Origin: Zobellia roscoffensis
Lineage (GTDB): Bacteria; Bacteroidota; Bacteroidia; Flavobacteriales; Flavobacteriaceae
Reading direction: 5' to 3'
Assembly (NCBI RefSeq): GCF_015330165.1
Contig: NZ_JADDXT010000002.1
Location: 2,755,646-2,819,645, forward strand
Length of the DNA stretch: 64,000 nucleotides
Below the pieces are notes generated by a model. That model was not told where the DNA came from, did no database searches, and worked only from the letters and a program-made list of their open reading frames with translations. Of the stretch, positions 1 to 7,400 are shown one piece after another (within the stretch, counting starts at the first letter, position 1; every line of letters begins with the position of its first letter). The translations under genes were made by a program, and so were the position numbers.

Positions 1-1
1 T

Positions 2-919
2 AGAAATACCTCAACAGGTTGTGTGAGTGGAACAAGAACAGCTGTAACCGTTACAGAAAATACACCTCCTTTAGCAAATGCGGGTGCAAACCAAACCATG
101 TGTGATGGAGGCTCCGCAACATTATCGGCATCAGCATCTGGCGGTAGTGGCTCCGACTATACTTATGTCTGGAGTACAGGAGAAACTACACCAACAATAA
201 CGGTAAGTCCGGCAGGAGACCCGAGTGCGAACTCAACAGTAACGTATACGGTAACTGTAACAGATGCTAATGACTGTAGTGGTTCAGATAATGTAAACGT
301 AATTGTATATTCTAACCCAACAGTAACGATAGATACTACAGATGCTACCTGTGGTTTAGATAATGGTTCAATCACTTTTACTTTCCCTGATCACCCAAAT
401 AGAACGGGTATTAAGTTTAGTATAGATGATGGGGCAAATTATACCAATGCATCCGATAATATAGGAAGTTATACATTTTCAGATCTTCCCGGAGGTACGT
501 ATCCTTTATGGGTAAATTGGGGCAACAATGCATGTCCCGTAAGCTTGGGCGATTATGTAATAAACACAGTTTCAGTAGTAACGTACACGGTGCAACCTAC
601 CAATCAGACCGTGTTTGCAGGTGATGATGCTACATTTACTTCAAATGTAACAAATGCAGATACCTACCAGTGGCAAGTCAGTGTTGATGGGGTCAGTTAT
701 AATAATATAGTAAATGATGCAGCCCATTCTGGAGCCCAAACTTCAACCTTGACAGTTATAAATGTTGATAAGCAAAAAGAAGGGTTTTCTTATAGGGTTT
801 TAGCATCTAATTCTGCGACTTCTTGTGCCGCAATTTCTTCCAATCCTGCATTGCTTTTTGTTCGGATTAAAACGGTAATTACTAATAGAAGAATAACTCA
901 TAGAGTTAAAAAAGATTGA
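2..919 (+). CDS. C-terminal part of a large secreted Ig-like repeat protein (5' end outside the window)
   Basis: The reading frame is open to the left edge, so this is the tail of a longer protein; the first in-window start codon (GTG at 23) is unlikely to be the real one. Visible are PKD/Ig-like beta-sandwich segments, with PPLANAGANQTMCDGG near the start and a second Ig-like module around residues 190-280 (QPTNQTVFAGDDATF, YQWQVS, SYRVLASNS). Cys-poor, Asn/Thr-rich composition is typical of flavobacterial surface adhesins. The protein ends in a short basic tail (TNRRITHRVKKD) rather than a recognisable type A or B T9SS sorting domain. It is followed by 550 bp without a gene and then by the giant collagen-like gene on the same strand. 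A role in adhesion is inferred from architecture only. Confidence 0.75.
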   Translation, partial: RNTSTGCVSGTRTAVTVTENTPPLANAGANQTMCDGGSATLSASASGGSGSDYTYVWSTGETTPTITVSPAGDPSANSTVTYTVTVTDANDCSGSDNVNVIVYSNPTVTIDTTDATCGLDNGSITFTFPDHPNRTGIKFSIDDGANYTNASDNIGSYTFSDLPGGTYPLWVNWGNNACPVSLGDYVINTVSVVTYTVQPTNQTVFAGDDATFTSNVTNADTYQWQVSVDGVSYNNIVNDAAHSGAQTSTLTVINVDKQKEGFSYRVLASNSATSCAAISSNPALLFVRIKTVITNRRITHRVKKD

Positions 920-1180
920 TTTTTTTTCTTCTGATTTTCAAGCTTGTTTTAGAGTGAAATTTTAATGTTTTTGTATGTTTCAAATCAACTCTTTTTTCTA
1001 GGGTTAAATGGCTCTGTTTTGTCAAATCTCCGTTTTTAGATGCTTTGTAAATCAGCGATATAATTGGACTTATCGACGATCAGCACGAGAAAAAAATAAA
1101 CCTAGCCCTCATTTATTCGTACGTATACAATAAGAATTAACACTTATACAACAATTATTTTCAATTGCTAACACTAAGGT

Positions 1181-1188
1181 TAATTTTG
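1181..1188 (+). promoter_or_regulatory. candidate -7 promoter element for the giant gene
   Basis: TAATTTTG fits the Bacteroidota TAnnTTTG -7 consensus. No convincing -33 TTTG box is seen at the expected distance, so the call is weak. Confidence 0.3.
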
Positions 1189-1294
1189 TAAAGTGTAATT
1201 GGATCATTCTCAATAGGATTGGTTCAACACAACCCAAAAAACTGAATAACTTAACCAAATTTTGACATAGGTTTTATTTTCAAAAACCAAATGG

Positions 1295-1349
1295 CATTTA
1301 GGATGTTGGATCATCCTCTTCACCATACCTAAATGCACTTCTAAAGTGC
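1295..1349 (+). promoter_or_regulatory. structured leader: nested and adjacent hairpins upstream of the giant gene
   Basis: CATTTAGG at 1295-1302 pairs perfectly with CCTAAATG at 1328-1335. Inside or in competition with it, AGGATG (1300-1305) pairs with CATCCT (1312-1317). Immediately downstream GCACTT (1335-1340) pairs with AAGTGC (1344-1349) around a CTA loop. No T-run follows, so it is not an ordinary terminator. It ends about 120 nt before the ATG. A cis-regulatory RNA role is inferred; I do not recognise a known riboswitch. Confidence 0.4.
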
Positions 1350-1470
1350 AATGTCCAGGGGCGGAATTCAGATATATTTTTTTGGAATAAATAGTACACT
1401 GCGTCTAAGGTTAGTTCGCACGGTAATTATAAAGATTTTGAACAATACGGTTTTAAGTAAAGTAATGGTC

Positions 1471-4400
1471 ATGAAAAAAATAAGTATAATCTTAGTTTTC
1501 CTAATCTCCGGATTAGCATTTGCACAGACTACGGTCAATTTAGAGGACCAATGTAACTGTGAGGTGCTTAGCGGTACCGATGTTACTGCTCCAGGATTAT
1601 CTACACCGGCGGGAGCTGATATCGGTGATATTTACGTAAATACAGATACTGGGACTATCTATTTTTGGGATGGTGATACTTGGGAGCTGACCTCTTCCGA
1701 TGATCAGCAACTTCAAAACTTTACTTTTGATGGTTTAAGCGGAGAACTTACTCTTACTCTTGAAAATGGAGGTACGGCATCAGTCATTCTGCCGGTAGAG
1801 ACCATTACTACCTTAACGGCAACGGCGGCTACAGGAAATGCTATTGGAGTTTATGAAAATGAGAACGGTGATTTAGTCACAATTAATGAAACTATTACAA
1901 ATATTAGTGATGCTGGTGATGGGAATATAACGCTTACGAATGAATCCGGGGCAACGGTTACAGTAGCTAAGTCAGATGTTACAGATTTGGGAGGTGGTGT
2001 ATACCAATTTACAAATGGAGACGGTACAGATGTCACAATTGATACTAATGGAATGGCAATTAGTAATACAGTATTAGGCAACCGTATTGCAACTGTTACT
2101 GAAGCAGACGGGTCTACTACTGATATTAATGAGACCATTACCGATATTACTGGAACGAGTAATTCAGGAAATGAAATCGGTGTATACCAAAAGGAAGACG
2201 GCACAACGGTTTCCATTCAGGAGAGTATCGTACGAATAGAAGATAATAACGACGGTAACATCACTTTGGTGGATGAGGCCGGAACAAGCGTCACGGTTTC
2301 CAAATCGGACATTACGGATTTGGGAGGCGGACTTTACCGTTTCACCAATGGTGATGGCACGGATGTGGATATCAACACGAACGGAATCGCCATCACGGAT
2401 GTAATTGCGGGTAACCTGATTGCCACGGTAACAGAGGCGGATGGAAGCGTTACAGAAATTGACGAAACCATTACCGATATTACTGGGACGAGTAATTCAG
2501 GAAATGAAATAGGTGTTTACGAAAAAGAGGACGGCACAACGGTTTCCATCCAGGAGAGTATCGTACGAATAGAAGATAATAACGACGGTAACATCACTTT
2601 GGTGGATGAGGCCGGAACAAGTGTAACAGTTTCCAAATCGGACATTACGGATTTGGGAGGCGGACTTTACCGTTTCACCAATGGTGATGGCACGGATGTG
2701 GATATCAACACGAACGGAATCGCCATCACGGATGTAATTGCGGGTAACCTGATTGCCACGGTAACAGAGGCGGATGGAAGCGTTACAGAAATTGACGAAA
2801 CCATTACAACATTGTCTACAGCTGACAATGTTACTTATACCTATGCCTCGGAAAATGGTACTTCAACTAGTTTTGATGGTACGGATGATCAAGAAGCAAC
2901 GGAAGTCAATTTAGCGAATCCATTAGATGTTGATGGTGATAGTGTAGATGAAACTACAGTGGAAGAGGCTATTATTGATTTAGCAGCTAATGCTAGTGAC
3001 AATCAGAATTTGACAGGTGCCACTTTAAGCGGAACAAATCAACTTCAAATAGATATAGAAAGAGGTAGTTCTGCAAATGTAGATTTATCATCGCTTGTAG
3101 AAACGGTTATTGCAGGAACAGGGGCCATTTCCGTAACTGATGACGGAAATGGAAACTATACAGTTAATTCTACCGATCCAGACGAAGATGAAACAAACGA
3201 ACTTACTTTAATTGATAGTGGAGCACCAACAATAACACCTTCAAATGCAGGGGTAACGTATGTTGATGATGTTGCCGGACAATTATATGTTTTTGATGGT
3301 ACGAACTGGAACCAAGTAGGAGGTAACGCCAGTCCTGATTTGGATGGTGACCCGAACAATGAGATTCAGGATGCAACAGAAGTAGCTTTAAATACGCCTT
3401 TTGACGTTGATGGGGATACAGTTAACGAAACTAACGTTCAAGAAGCATTGGAAGATTTAGCAAACAATGCCAGTGATAACCAACAAGTAAGTAGTGCGGT
3501 CGGAACACCGAACGAAACAGTGGATATCGATTTAGAGCGAGGTGGCTCAACAACGATAAATATTCAAGATGCGGATTCCGATGCAACGAACGAGATTCAA
3601 GATGCTACGGAAGTTGCTTTGAACGTTCCTTTTGATGTAGACGGAGATACGGTAAATGAAACTACAGTTCAAGAAGCTTTGGAGGATTTGGCCAATAACG
3701 CTAGTGACGACCAAACGTTGAGTACCAATGGAAATCCTGGTAATGTTAGTATTTCTGAAGGAAATGCTATTAATTTAAATGTTGATGATGCGGATTCAGA
3801 TGCAACAAATGAAATTCAGGATGCAACAGAAGTAGCTTTGAATACGCCTTTTGATGTAGATGGAGATAGTGTAAACGAGACCAACGTACAGGAAGCTTTA
3901 GAAGATTTGGCTAACAATGCCAGTGACGACCAGCAAATAACGAGTGCTGTAGGAACAGCAAACGAAACGGTTGATATCGATTTAGAGCGAGGTGGTTCGA
4001 CTACAATAAATATTCAAGATGCGGATTCCGATGCAACGAACGAGATTCAAGATGCTGCGGAAGTAGATTTGGCAACTCCAATCGATGTAGATGGCGATAC
4101 GGTGAATGAAACTACAGTTCAAGAAGCTTTGGAGGATTTGGCCAATAACGCTAGTGACGATCAACAAATAACAAGTGCAGTCGGAACAGCAAACGAAACA
4201 GTGGACATCGATTTAGAGCGAGGTGGTTCGACTACTATCAACATTCAAGATGCGGATTCCGATGCAACGAACGAGATTCAAGATGCTGCGGAAGTAGATT
4301 TGGCAACTCCAATCGATGTAGATGGCGATACCGTAAATGAGACTACAGTTCAAGAAGCTTTGGAGGATCTGGCCAACAATGCCAGTGACGATCAACAAAT

Positions 4401-7400
4401 AACAAGTGCAGTCGGAACAGCAAACGAAACAGTGGACATCGATTTAGAGCGAGGTGGTTCGACTACAATAAATATTCAAGATGCGGATTCCGATGCAACG
4501 AACGAGATTCAAGATGCTGCAGAAGTAGATTTGGCAACTCCATTTGATGTAGACGGAGATACAGTGAATGAAACTACAGTTCAAGAAGCTTTAGAGGATT
4601 TGGCCAATAACGCTAGTGACGATCAACAAATATCGAGTGCTGTAGTAACGCCAAACGAAACAGTAGATATCGATTTAGAACGAGGCGGTTCTACAACGAT
4701 AAATATTCAGGATGCGGATGCCGACCCAACTAACGAAAACCAGACAGTTTCGCAAGGAACAGGAATTACGGTAAACCAATCGGGACAGAACTTTGAAGTG
4801 GTGAATGCTGCCCCAGACCAAACGGTAACTATTACGGATGGTGGTAGTGGAAATGTTGTTGTAGGTGGTACATACCCTAATTTAACGGTGGATGTTCCTT
4901 CTTTGGATGATGACGATGCCGACCCAACAAATGAGCTTACATTATTAGGTAATGGCTCTCCAACGGTTACACCAAGCAATAGTGGGGTAACGTATGTAGA
5001 TGAGGTTGCTGGACAATTATATGTTTATGATGGTACCACATGGAATGCGGTGGGAGGCAATGCAACTCCGGATTTGGATGGCGACCCGAATAACGAAATT
5101 CAGAGTTTAACTTCAACGGACGGTTCCGTAACCTTGACGCAAACGGGGAACGATTACAACCTTTCCGTAGCAGCTGCCGATGGTACAGAAACAGCGGTCG
5201 AATCGGGCAATGCCAATATTACGGTAACAGGAGATGGTTCGGCAGGAAGCCCTTATCAAATTAGCAGTGTGGATTTAGATGAGCAAGATGCCACAGAAGT
5301 AGCTTTGAATACTCCCTTTGATGTTGATGGAGATAGTGTAAACGAGACCAACGTACAGGAAGCTTTAGAAGATTTGGCTAACAATGCCAGTGACGACCAA
5401 CAAATTACAAGTGCTGTAGGAACAGCAAACGAAACGGTTGACATCGATTTAGAGCGAGGTGGTTCGACTACAATAAATATTCAAGATGCGGATTCGGATG
5501 CAACAAACGAGATTCAAGATGCCACAGAGGTAGCATTGAACACTCCAATCGATGTAGACGGAGATACCGTAAATGAGACTACAGTTCAAGAAGCTTTGGA
5601 GGATCTGGCCAACAATGCCAGTGACGACCAGCAGATAACAAGCGCTGTAGGAACAGCAAACGAAACAGTGGATATCGATTTAGAGCGCGGTGGTTCTACA
5701 ACAATAAACATTCAAGATGCGGATTCAGATGCAACCAATGAAATTCAAGATGCTGCGGAAGTAGATTTGGCAACTCCATTTGATGTAGACGGAGATACGG
5801 TTAATGAAACTACAGTTCAAGAAGCTTTGGAGGATTTGGCCAACAATGCCAGTGACGACCAACAAATAACGAGTGCTGTAGGAACAGCAAACGAAACTGT
5901 AGATATCGATTTAGAGCGCGGCGGTTCGACTACTATCAACATTCAAGATGCGGATTCAGATGCAACGAACGAGATTCAAGATGCCACAGAGGTAGCATTG
6001 AACACTCCAATTGATGTAGATGGCGATACCGTAAATGAGACTACAGTTCAAGAAGCTTTGGAGGATCTGGCCAACAATGCCAGTGACGACCAGCAGATAA
6101 CAAGCGCTGTAGGAACAGCAAACGAAACAGTTGACATCGATTTAGAGCGAGGCGGTTCTACAACGATAAATATTCAAGATGCGGATTCGGATGCAACCAA
6201 TGAGATTCAAGATGCCACTGAGGTAGCTTTAAATACACCAATCGATGTAGACGGAGATACTGTAAACGAAACTACGGTTCAAGAAGCTTTAGAAGATTTG
6301 GCCAATAACGCTAGTGATGACCAACAAATAACAAGTGCAGTCGGTACTGCCAACGAAACAGTAGATATTGATTTAGAGCGAGGTGGTTCGATTACTATCA
6401 ACATTCAAGATGCGGATTCGGATGCAACCAATGAGATTCAAACGTTAGCCTCAGCAGACGGTTCGGTAACCTTAACTCCTTCTGGAAACAACTACGATTT
6501 ATCGGTAGCTGTTGCCGATGGTTCTGAAACAATTGTGAATGGAGGAGGAATAAATACAGTTACCGGAAACGGAACATCTGCTACACCTTATGTAATTACA
6601 GGAACGGAAGTGGATGGAGATATTACAAATGAACTTACGTTTGTAGATGCCGGTACACCAGCTGCAACAGGAACTACAGGAACAAACACTGGAGAAACGT
6701 ATGTAGATACGTTAACAGGACAATTATATGTTTATGATGGTACTGCATGGCAACAAGTAGGTGGAAACGCCAGTCCTGATGCAGATCCAGATCCGACCAA
6801 TGAAATTCAGACTATTACTTCAACAGATGGTTCTATAACGGTAACCCCATCTGGAGATGATTATAATTTAGCCGTAAATTTCCCTGCAAGTAGTGATGAT
6901 CAAAATCTTACGAGTGCTATAGTTGTACCAAACCAATCCGTAGAAATACAAATAAATGATGGTACAAATACTACAATTGATATAAGGGATGCTGATGCAG
7001 ATCCTACAAACGAAATAGAATTGCCTTCAGGTGGTAACAACGGACAAGTACTTTCAACTGATGGTACGGGTATATATTCTTGGATTGATCCTGATACAGG
7101 CCCACAAGGCCCAGCAGGTCCACAAGGTCCGGCAGGAACTACTGGTACGGCAGGAGCGGACGGTAATGATGGAGCTGACGGAACAAATGGAATAGATGGA
7201 ACAAACGGTGCCGATGGTGCTCAAGGCCCACAGGGAATCCAGGGTGAGACTGGTCCACAAGGTATTCAAGGAGAAACAGGTCCGGTTGGTCCAGCAGGAG
7301 CCGATGGAAATGATGGCGCTGACGGAACGAACGGTACTGATGGTGCCCAAGGTCCAGCAGGAGCCGATGGCGCCGATGGTGCTGACGGAACAAATGGAAT

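Larger units (their letters stand above)
920..1470 (+). other. 551-bp gene-free region, long leader of the giant gene
   Basis: No plausible coding frame was found. A TAATTTTG match to the Bacteroidota -7 element lies at 1181-1188, which would give a leader of roughly 275 nt. A cluster of perfect inverted repeats lies at 1295-1349. An in-frame ATG at 1351 exists but would place about 40 non-signal residues before the evident signal peptide, so the region is treated as untranslated. Confidence 0.5.

Noticed and set aside
1351..1470. Start of the giant gene at ATG 1351
   Set aside because: It adds 40 residues before a textbook signal peptide and begins inside or right after the hairpin cluster.
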